A DNA stretch of 64,000 nt, taken from contig JAMXDE010000010.1 in the NCBI GenBank assembly GCA_026770025.1, forward strand, positions 1-64,000. The letters are read 5' to 3'. Below the pieces are notes generated by a model. That model had not been told where the DNA came from. It did not search any database and worked only from the letters and a program-made list of their open reading frames with translations. Shown here piece after piece: positions 43,500-53,000 of the stretch (the first letter of the stretch is position 1; each line of letters starts with the position of its first letter). This stretch comes from Craspedostauros australis (taxonomy: Eukaryota; Bacillariophyta; Bacillariophyceae; Mastogloiales; Achnanthaceae). A program made the translations under genes and the position numbers.

Positions 43500-44252
43500 A
43501 GTTGAAGTTCATCTAAAGAACGGACTACTTTTCACTCAGTGTGTTCCTTGTCGCACCTTGAAATTATTTTGGCGCGAAATTTTGGCGCGAAACCTCCCAC
43601 CAACAAATACGGAACAATCGCTCTTTTCCCTCCTTCTCCCACACTCATTCATGAATCACCACTGACTCAAACACTATCCAAAGTCAATGGGATCAAGATA
43701 CCCTGGGAACTATGTGCTCTCCTGAACTATTGTAATGCAGCCAACCTGAATTCCGTTGTCAGCTAAACAACCTGACAACCTTGCATGACAACAGCCAAGA
43801 GATCCTCCCTGCTTCAACACACGCAGGGAATCTTACATCAATTCCTGCGGCCTGACAACCTGTGTTCTCGATCCCAAACCTCAATCAAGGTGTCAAGGAT
43901 TAGTACTCGAACGTAGAACGACTACGATGAGATACTAGAGAAAGAGAGAAAGAGAGGACCCGTCCGCCTTCAGCACTGAACCTCTGAAGGTCAGTGCAGA
44001 GCCGCACCATTCAGACCGACTATCGTTTCTTCATCCTACATCTCAAACTGATCAACTCACAATGCAGACTATTCAAATAACTAATAGCACAACTTAAGAT
44101 CAGCACTACAACACTAATCTACTCCATTGTCACATACTACTAATCTCCAGACGGTCGCCACACGTTGACTTCACCATCAGATTCTTTGAATCTGGCAGTC
44201 AGCTAGGCCATCCCTTCCGGATCGTGTCACAACAGCACACTAAAATCCAACT
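43500..44252 (+). repeat. 3' LTR of E5
   Basis: This 753-bp LTR looks identical to 35005-35757, and GCTTT follows directly. Confidence 0.96.
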
Positions 44253-47200
44253 GCTTTGTATTGGCCATCCTCTTCGATGTGGAAGGAAACCTTGGAAACG
44301 AAGGATCGTCGAATGGTGATGAGGTCGACTTTCGATGGGTGGAAGCTGTCGCAGAAGACTTTTGATCGCAGATCGATGTCCAGTCCATGAGCCATTTGGA
44401 CCAGAGTCCAGATGATCGAATTGTGCGTCGGTCCGTCGAGCATCAGACATGCCAGGTTGAAGTGGTAGTCGCATGCCCAATCAGTGAATTCACTCAAGAT
44501 GCCCGCCCTCGCTTTGCCTGGCCTTTTCTTGCCGATCATCACCCACTTGAGCATGATGCTGGATATCATCAGCAGTACTGATGTTAGACCGATGGATATA
44601 ATCCAATATTGCAGTTTGGAATATCTCCAGTCTGGAAGATGATCTCGGACCAAGATATTAGAAATCAGGAAGCAGCAGAAGGTTATGTATATCTCGACAA
44701 GCAGCCATGTCATCTTCATACCACCCAGGATGATCCATCTGGCATCGTTTCTTGACATTGCGCTTTCGTCTATGTCGATCTCTGTACTTGCAACTGCTTG
44801 TTGCGGATCGTCGCCGTTACGGTAGCTGTCGCTATCACCGCGGTCAACACTGACGCTGTTGCTGTTTTGTGACGATGTCGCTTTTGCTGTTGCAAATGTT
44901 GTGCTTTTGATATATCCAGGATTGCCTCTGATGACAGTGCTGGATGGTGCTTGGGCGCCCTCAGCCAGCACAGAAATGTGCTGCACATGGCAATTGGAAC
45001 CGACCTTGACGCCTGGGCTGAGAATTCCCATGATCATGGCATTCGGTCCCACCTGGATCTTGCGGAACCGCAAGCTGGGACCTTCTTCATCTTTCCATGG
45101 TCCGAACATTCGACAGCGGATTGGCTTGCACACCAAGGCATTGGCATCGACCTTCGCCAGATCGAACTCCCGAATGAAGGAGGAAATGTTGCAAGACCGA
45201 TGAACATCAGCGCCCATCAAGTAGCAGAACAACGTCATCAAAGGCGTGCCCACGATGAAGCGTCCGACGAAGTTTTCCCAAAGATGCACGAGCCTGTCCA
45301 CGAACCACCATCTGATAAAGTAGATGTTTGTTTGATTGGTATACCCCTCTCTGTATCGGCCAATGGCGATCCACTTCGAGACAATGATCACGAAGGTGAA
45401 CGCGGTGGCCCAGACTGGGACGATCAGAGGGAAAAGCACCCACTCATGGTCGGAGAGGACCGTGGAATCGGCGATCGCATTTCCAACTTCGTATGCTGGG
45501 ATAATGGGGAGTGCGAAGATGAAGAGTATGGCGAGCGCACCGATGGCCTGGATGACAGCGACGGTTGCTTGGGACAGTGGCCTCTCGTGTGGGACGGTGG
45601 CGAGCCTCCTGAGGGTTGAGAGGTTCCTTGGCAGAGGCTTCCCCGCTGTTGCCTCAAGAACCGCCTTCAGGTCACCGACCATTGGAAAGAGATCGAAGCA
45701 GTTTGGAGGGAGGGTGGCGCTGTACCGTATTGAAAGAGACTGTCGCAGCTCCAGCTCCATCAAGGATGACAGTCCAACATCCTTCCACGTGTCTTCGGCC
45801 TTCACATCAGAACCGATGCACCTCTTCACAAGCTCGTAGAAGTCCATGTCTCTGATATCGAAGTCTTCGATGATGGATTTCCTCGACGACAGGCGCTTGG
45901 ATTGGCTTGCGAGGTTGGTATCGTGCGTACTGAAGAAGTGTGACTTTTCGATCACGTCAAGCACCACCTTCTGCGCTCCATCATGCAGGCGTTGTCGATT
46001 TTGGCGTCTCTGGATCTTCCCGCTTGTTGTTTTGGAGATGGTGCGTTCTTTGACGGCTGCGATTGTTGCTGGTGTCAACCCGATGTGTTCGATCACGGCC
46101 TTTCTGACCTCCCGACTCACCGATCCTGCATCCTCCGCACGGCTCGCTCGAATCTCAAAGACGATCTCGAGCTGTCCGTCATTTCCCGAATCGTCGGACG
46201 AGAAGGCAGCGACGCAGCCTGGACGGACAGCGGATGATGCCTCCTCGACGGCCTCCTCGATGTCTTGCGGGTAGTAGTTGACACCGTTGACGATGATGAT
46301 GTCCTTCTTGCGGCCGCAGATGTAGAGGTAGTCATCTTGGTAGAATCCGTAGTCACCTGTGCGCAAGTACATCTTACCATCGGCACTGGCATCGGCATCG
46401 GACGATGAATCACCCTCCACTCGCAGCGTGGCTTGGAAGGTCTCCTTGCTGAGCTGTGGCTGATTGTAGTATCCAGCGGCAACGGACGCTCCCGCGATCC
46501 AGATCTCCCCAGTGACGTTGTCTGGACGTTGCACGCGAGTGTCCGGGTCCACGATGATGATATCGATGGAGCTGTGCAGATTGCTGCGCTGGGCGATAGC
46601 CACAAACGGCCGGAGATCTTCATCTGGTCTCATGGTGGAGAGATGGAAGCCATGGTTGTAGCTGACTCCGACGACGTTCTCCGCCAGTCCGTAGGCTGCG
46701 AGGAACCAGTCCTCGCGCAAGTTGTACTGGCAGAATGCATCGGCGAAGTTCTTCTCGGTGTCAAGCCGGATTGGTTCAGCGGCGTTTTGGAGATGAAGCA
46801 CGCTCGAGAGGTCCAGCTTGGGGATGGGATTCGTCTTCCCTTTGGGGCTCTCCACGGCCTCGTTGTACTTGCGGGTGACCAGCCGATAACCGAAGTCAGG
46901 GGCGGCGCTGATGTGGCACTTGTGCTGCGACATGAGATCAACCCAGAGCAATGGGTTGCGGATGAAAGCAATCGGCGAAATCATGTGAGAACGATAGGCA
47001 CCCGCCAACGGCGCAATGCCCATCTCGATGAGGCCCATGTCGTGGTACTGGGGAAGCCAGGAGCATGTCGCGATGCGCTCCGGGACTTGGCTTGCGCCAC
47101 CCAGCTGGTCTTTGAATGACTCGAACCAGTAGCTCTGAACGAGCTCGATGTTGGCTCTCAGGGCGTCGTGGGTCACCATGACGCCCTTGGGGTTGCCCGT

Positions 47201-48221
47201 GCTTCCAGATGTGTACTGAAGGAACGCCAGATCCGACCCCTCAATGTTTGGCTCATCGAAGGAAGGTGACGGTGACGACGACGAGCGGCCAGAGATGAGG
47301 CTGGAAAGGAAGCCCTTCTTTGCCTGCATGGAGTTATTGTTGCTGTTGTTGTTCTTGCTCTTATCGGCGATGGATGGATCGTGACGGATGATGCGGTCGG
47401 TGACTTGGTACTTGACACCGCTCGGCCACATGGCGCGGCTCTTGGATGCCGGGTTGGCGCGATCGGCAGCGCGGAACAAGTTGATGGATGTTTGGGTGAG
47501 GATGAGTGCCGGTGCACAATCCTCGATGACCTTGTTCATCTTGGTGAGAGACTTGACGAGCGGTGGTCCGGGAGGGTAGACCAGGACAGCTGTCACTCCT
47601 GCACGGAGACATCCCACGAACACGGCGAAGAAGTGGAGTCCGAAGTCGTAGCAGAGGACGACACGGTCATCTTTCTTCACACCCCATTTGTTGCGAAGGA
47701 GGTGGGCGCAGTGTCCTGCTTCATCCCAGAGCTGTTGGAAGGTGTAGTTGTTGATTGGCTTTCCCTTGTCGTTGTATCAGGTGGAGAAGACGGTGTCGGA
47801 CTTGAGTTCGACGATGTACTTGATGTGTTCGACGAAGGACTTGGTTTGGATGGACTTGTGGATGGTCTCGTGCTCAGTGGTGATGGTGTTGGCCTTGGTG
47901 GTGCCAGCCTCGATGTCGTTGACAGAGACAACATCGCGCTGTACTTGCGCAGCCGTGGAGATCTTCAGGTCCAAACAATGGGGTTCGTTATCCATGGTGA
48001 CGAAACACTTTCTGTGGGAGGATGGTTATGCTGTGTTTGTTTCGTTAGTTTGTTAGTTTGTTTATTTTGTGTCGGCATGCATTTGATTTGTGTTTCGTTG
48101 CGCGTTTGGGACGCGCCTCTCTGGCCCATCTTCGTGGTCGAAGTCCAAACAACCGTGGAGGCAACAGCAGAAACAAGTGTGAAGAGTCACATGAGGAGAC
48201 GCTGCGGCTTGTCGCTAATTT

Positions 48222-48368
48222 GTGTCTCGGCCACCTCCGCCCCCAGCAACTGGGAATGGATTTCGGTGGCGACTTGTGTCTCGGCCATCTCCGGTCCGAC
48301 AAGTACGGATGGATTTCGTGGCGACTGGGACGCGCGGCAAGCACGGATGGATTTCGCGGCGACTGGTG
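48222..48368. repeat. Imperfect minisatellite, unit about 57 bp
   Basis: About 2.6 units, each with GTGTCTCGGCCA(C/T)CTCCG followed by GGATGGATTTCG and GGCGACT. The units differ at several bases. Confidence 0.7.
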
Positions 48369-48400
48369 TCTGTCTGTTGAATTCACTCCAGATCTTCGGA

Positions 48401-48445
48401 GGCGAATGCCGAAGCGGCGAATGCCGAAGCGGCGAATGCAACAGC
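48401..48445. repeat. 15-bp tandem repeat, three units
   Basis: GGCGAATGCCGAAGC occurs twice exactly, followed by a third variant unit GGCGAATGCAACAGC. Confidence 0.92.
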
Positions 48446-49203
48446 GGTGATTCCACGACCAGATCAAAAACCAAAGGGGTCCTCCTGGCGCCAGTGCATG
48501 CAAAACATGACGCACAGTCTCCGGTCATTTGTAAAAGTGGGGGTCACTTTCTCGCAAAGAACCAGCAAATTCATTTAACCCAACCGTTCTCCACAAATGA
48601 CCAAACTCTACTCGCGGGGAAAGGCATGGAATCGAAGGGAAACTGATTGATCATGAGCCCCCTTGTGAGTCGACCTGCATGTTTTTATTGGGCTCTACTA
48701 GCTGCAGAGAATGTAAAATGGGGTCACGATAGCACTAGTTGTAGAGTTTTGGCCCCTTGTTGCCACTGGTTTGCTTGCTTCTGGGAGCAACGCCGATTGT
48801 ACATTTAGAGCTATTTCGTGTTGTTCCTCCATGATCCGTCTTCTACGTCACAGGACGGATTCGGCGTCATGCGAAACCACTCACAACACAAGATGTGAGT
48901 GCGTCTCGCAGCACGTGGCCCTTGCTTCGCGACACAACGTGATGGCTGCGCAGCACACACCAATCGCGCCGCAACACACGCGGACCGTGCCACAACACAA
49001 CGTGACAGCTTCGCGACACAACACACCGATCGTGTGGCGACGCGCACCAACCACGACACAAAAATAACGGTCCTCGTCACAAAAAAACTCAAACACAACA
49101 CATCACATCACAATCCTCCATGCCATCAAGCAGACGATGCGCACACAAACACTCCAATCACAGGTGTGCCTATAACATATACTACTACTACTTTGATTTG
49201 CAG

Positions 49204-49458
49204 CTACACCTCTGCTGTGTTGGTATCCTCCTCTGCTTTGCTGTGATGCTCGGCCTTGCCTGCCAGACAGACCACTTCGAATGTATTCATGGTGGGTGCT
49301 GCTTTGGTCTTGCTGTTGTTGTTGTTGTTGTTGTTATTGTTGCGAGGCTCAATGACCTCGGCTTTGCTCTTGCTGGGTGGCTTCTTTCTCTTCTTGTCTT
49401 TCTTCTGTTGCTCAGCCTCCTCATTGGCTCGGGTGGTCTCAACGATTTGCTTCTCCAG
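49204..49458 (-). pseudogene. Transposase remnant, distal part (beyond E4)
   Basis: This frame continues the one that ends at the E4 insertion at 56187. With the TCCAG duplication counted once, the codons join as SLIPLLE then KQIVETTRANEEAEQQ. The rest is a Lys-rich basic stretch (KKDKKRKKPPSKSK), an Asn run read from a GTT/AAC repeat near 49314-49342, and a short acidic tail ending at 49204. It has no catalytic motif of its own and is assigned only by frame continuity. Confidence 0.55.
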
Positions 49459-49988
49459 TGTTATCTCGGTATTGTACACAGCGAAATCACACGAGTCCTT
49501 CAAGAGAGATCAAGTCTTTCAGGACGCGGGTGACGAGCTGTTGAGTGAAGACACTGTTTGGGTTGAGTGACTTCTGATTCTATGTTATCTTCATTGAGTT
49601 GTATCTCACGTTGCTGTCTTCAAGGTCAGCTCTCAGTCATTGCACCTCTGCGATCTTGTTCTGATGTGGAGATGACCCATGATGTGGCGATGATGTCTTC
49701 TGTGTCGACGTCACTCGTCACCGTCCCATGGCTCTGTCGATTCCACATTCCATTGATGATGCTTGAGGTTGTCGAGTGTGTTGTCATTTCAGGTTTAGTT
49801 GGGAAGTATATCAGGTCAGATTGGACATCACATGTTTGCCGGGCGATGGCCAGACCGAATCTCTGATGTTCTCTCTAGTGTGTCCCTCTTATGCCGAAAA
49901 TCATGTGTCGGAGTAAAGCATCGTTTCAGCACATACCGGGACAGGCTAATCAGAAAACGAATCAGGTGAATAAAGCGTTGTGCTAATA
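49459..49988 (-). repeat. 3' LTR of E4
   Basis: 530 bp. On the element strand it starts TATTAGCACAACGC and ends CCGAGATAACA. TCCAG lies directly outside. Confidence 0.96.
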
Positions 49989-50013
49989 CTCCCCGAAACG
50001 TATCTTTTCGCAG

Positions 50014-53000
50014 TCACTTGTTGTGGTTGGGATCGGTGTTGCCCTTCCAGAACAACAGTGGTTGGATGAGGTCCCAGAAAACCGACCGTGGAAGGAACTT
50101 CGTGAGGATGTCGGCGATGTTCTGGTTTCCCTTGATCTTGAGGAAGTACATCGTCCCAGCGGCGATGGCCGATCGGACTCGGTGGTAGGCCAGTGCGTTG
50201 TGCCTCTTGGAGAGTACACTGGTTGGGATGGTGGAGGATGTGACTACGCTCTGGTTGTCACCGAAGAGCCAGCTTGGGCCGTCCACAGGTATTCCCATTT
50301 CGCACAGCATCAGGCGGATGGATAGAATCTGTTCTGTTGCCAACCGTGCTGCCACGAACTCTGATCCGTAGGTGGCCGTCTCCACGGTGGATTGTCGCTT
50401 CGAGAACCATTCAATGGGTGTTTGGTTTATGAGATGCACGATACCGGTTGCTGATTTCCCAGTCACCTTGCAGTGCATGAGATTCGCATCAACGAAAGTC
50501 GTGGTACGTACTGGCTTGCCTTTGGCTGTTGGTGCATCCGCTGGCAGCTCCTCTCGGTTGGGTCCGTATACAGAGTACATCCATTCGTGTTGTGGGATGT
50601 CGTAGTATTCTTCATGGTTGGGGATTCCGGTTCGGAAGCGGATGGAGGCGTCTGGGTATTTGCGAAGGTACCCATAGATGCGTTTCACTCTGTCCATGTG
50701 TCCTGCTCTTGGTGATGCACGGAAACGGGAGAGAGTCATGACCGCCACATGTATGTCGATTCTTCCCAGAGACACACACCATTGGAGTGCTCCGATCAAC
50801 GACATGTACTTGGTTCGATCGATCTCCCCGAGCTCGGGTGTCGTATCGAGCTCAGGACTGTCGTCCTTGTCCATGGGGCAGCTGGTCTTGTTGGGTGGTC
50901 CGTCGAACATCTGTTCGTAGTTCGTGAGCATGCGTTTGATGTAGGAACGCGCGCTGATCTTCATTGTGCCGTCGCTGTCTCTTCCAAAGTCTGCTCCTAG
51001 ATGGTAGGAGATGGGGCCGACACCCTTGAGCTTGTAGCCATACTGCGAAGTGAGAGTGTCGAAGAAGGAGCGTGGGTCAGACATGACCGCCATGAGATCG
51101 TCCACGTATACACATACGTATTCCCAGTGCGGACCTGCATCGCGCATCCATACATCGGGGTCAGACCTGCACTGCTGGAAGCCCATGTCTCGGAGGGTAT
51201 CTGCCAGCGCTTCATGGAAGCGAGCTCCGGATGTCCGGAGGCCGTAGAGCGCCTTGACAATTGTGAGCATGTGGCCTGCGTGCTCCCCGAACTCATCGCC
51301 GGCTACGAAGCAGATCTTCTCCTTCGTGTATGCCTCCAGGTAAGCGTTTCCAATGTCGCCGACCATGGTCTTGAGTCCGTTCAGTTCGCCAGCGAGTAGG
51401 GCGATTCGGAGTGACTGCAAGCTGACAACTCCGGCGTAGGAGGAGTCCTTGCATGGATCCGTCAGGTGTCCTCCTGCCACACATCGTGCTCGGTGTCGGA
51501 GGTCGTGCTTGACCGCATAGACCCATTGCAGCCGGATCTGTTGATATCCGTCTGGAATGGTCTTGGTCTTGCCGAGCGATCGGAATGTCTCATATCCGAA
51601 GAGCTGTTCCATCTCGGTACGTTCTGCATCTGCCCAGAGCGTGTTGCCGTTGCGTTTGTCGAGGCGCACGGCTTCTTGGTGATTGCGTGGTACCTGGACA
51701 CCAAACTGGTAGATGGGTGCGTTGGTGTGCTTCTTGGCCTTGTTGATGGAGGTCTTGCGCTCCATTCGAGCCTGTCGGTCAGAGAGCTTCTTCAGCCGTT
51801 TCCATCCAGGCTGATCCAACAATCCGTTCTTTCGGCCGTATGCCGCACATGATACAGGATCATCTTGCAACATGGTGGAGAGTGGTTCGGATGTTGTTGA
51901 TCCGTCATCCCATTGTACAATGACATTGTATCGGGACCCCTTGTAGGTCTTGGCGTTCGGAGCGAGAGGTCCTTCGTGGCCGATGATGCCTTGGAATCCC
52001 CATACTCCGTCTTCGTCGTCTTCGTTGCGTTCGAGCTGCTGTTCGATGATGTCGGACAGCTGGACGTAGGAGATGAGTTCGTTGGTGGCTCCATCGTCGA
52101 AGGCGAGCAACATCTTGATTCGCTGATGGTTCGCTGCATCTGCATCGTTGACGCGTTGGATGACTTCGGCCTTGACTCTCTGTCCGTCACGGTCGTACAG
52201 GAAGGTCTTACCAATGAGATCCTCTGGTGTGAATCGAGGGATGGAGACTCTTGCCATGTCCGTCGTTCCAGGATCGGACTCCGCAGAAGCGAAAAGAACG
52301 GCGTCTCCGAGGGAATGGACAACTGGTTGCATTCCATCAGGCACTGGGACGTCGTCGTCAAGCTCCCCATCATCAGGTGGGTTCGTGTCCGAGCCGTCTG
52401 CCTCCCCAACGTCGGTCAGGGGAAAGTCGACGCGCAGGTTGCGGGAGCCGTGCTCGTCGGCTGCACGGATCGAGGATCGAGGGAGGAGTTGTTGGGTGTC
52501 ATCGTCCAACACCCAGAAGGTGAGTTCGTCACCCTTGTGGAGGCAGGGTCCGGCCCACCTCCCCTTTCGCTCCTTGGACTGGCTGGGAAAGCCAGGTTTC
52601 TCCACGCGGTAGTACACCGGTTGCCACCAGCGGTAGGCAAGGAACTTGCTCACATCGGGACGGTGTCCGTAGGCTGCCTGCATCGGCGTGACGTTACCTG
52701 CCGTGCGCTGAGCCAAGTGGTTGAATAGCACAATGACATACATGGTGCATATGAGCCAGAAGCGAGCAGGTGTGCCCGTCCTGTCCATGATGCCGTTCGT
52801 CATGCGCTTGATGTCTTGGATACGCCTCTCTGCGGCGTTCTGGTGCTGGTGCTCCGGTTCGCTCTGATGGTCAGCGATGGAGTACTGTCGGAGGATGTCT
52901 TGCACCTTGAATCCGATCTCGGATTTCGCGTTATCGGACATCAGGAGGTCAGGAGCTCCGTGACGTCGGATGAAGTCTTGGAGAGTGGAAGCGACTTGCT

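Larger units (their letters stand above)
35005..44252 (+). mobile_element. Ty1/Copia LTR retrotransposon E5 (family B), nearly whole
   Basis: The element is 9248 bp long with 753-bp LTRs that look identical, and the target duplication GCTTT at 35000-35004 and 44253-44257. It has an initiator tRNA-Met primer site, a hairpin-rich leader, a polyprotein closely related to that of E3, and a purine tract GAGAGGGAG before the 3' LTR. The coding region has about one break. The identical LTRs indicate a very recent insertion. It lies antisense to the host gene it interrupts. Confidence 0.97.
34105..47995 (-). pseudogene. Acyl-AMP ligase / carrier / beta-helix membrane protein, copy 1, split by E5
   Basis: This is a paralogue of the intact gene at 57857-62404. 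The coding sequence runs from ATG 47995 down to 44253, is interrupted by E5 (35005-44252, target duplication GCTTT), and resumes at 35004 to a stop at 34105. Across the junction the frame is kept (QYKA then IKVEDSSIG; the paralogue has EYKPIRIEDSSIG). A second lesion is TGA at 47777-47779, codon 73, where the paralogue has TGG (FSTWYNDKGK). The domains match copy 2: an adenylation domain with YTSGSTGNPKG and WLPQYHDMGLI, a carrier motif GLSSLMELEL, then membrane helices and hexapeptide repeats. A downstream Met at 47680 would lose about 105 residues. Protein identity to copy 2 is very high in two blocks (about 45590-46376 and 47150-47880) and clearly lower elsewhere. I judge it dead as a full-length gene. 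Confidence 0.88.
47996..49203. other. Intergenic region, no recognised gene
   Basis: This is the upstream side of host-gene copy 1. It holds the minisatellites at 48222-48368 and 48401-48445, and at about 48890-49060 a run of imperfect repeats rich in CAACAC and GCGAC. Open frames here come from these repeats and show no known motif. The first 100 bp, rich in TTTGTT and TTAGT on the plus strand, may be the 5' leader of the gene. Confidence 0.6.

Noticed and set aside
48401-48445. CRISPR-like array
   Set aside because: The units are contiguous without spacers and the context is eukaryotic.
47381-48646. 421-codon open frame on the plus strand
   Set aside because: Most of it is antisense to the acyl-ligase pseudogene and the rest runs through minisatellites; it has no motif.
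49567-49866. 99-codon frame found twice (also at 55765-56064)
   Set aside because: It is simply LTR sequence of E4 read in one frame; the duplication reflects the two LTRs.
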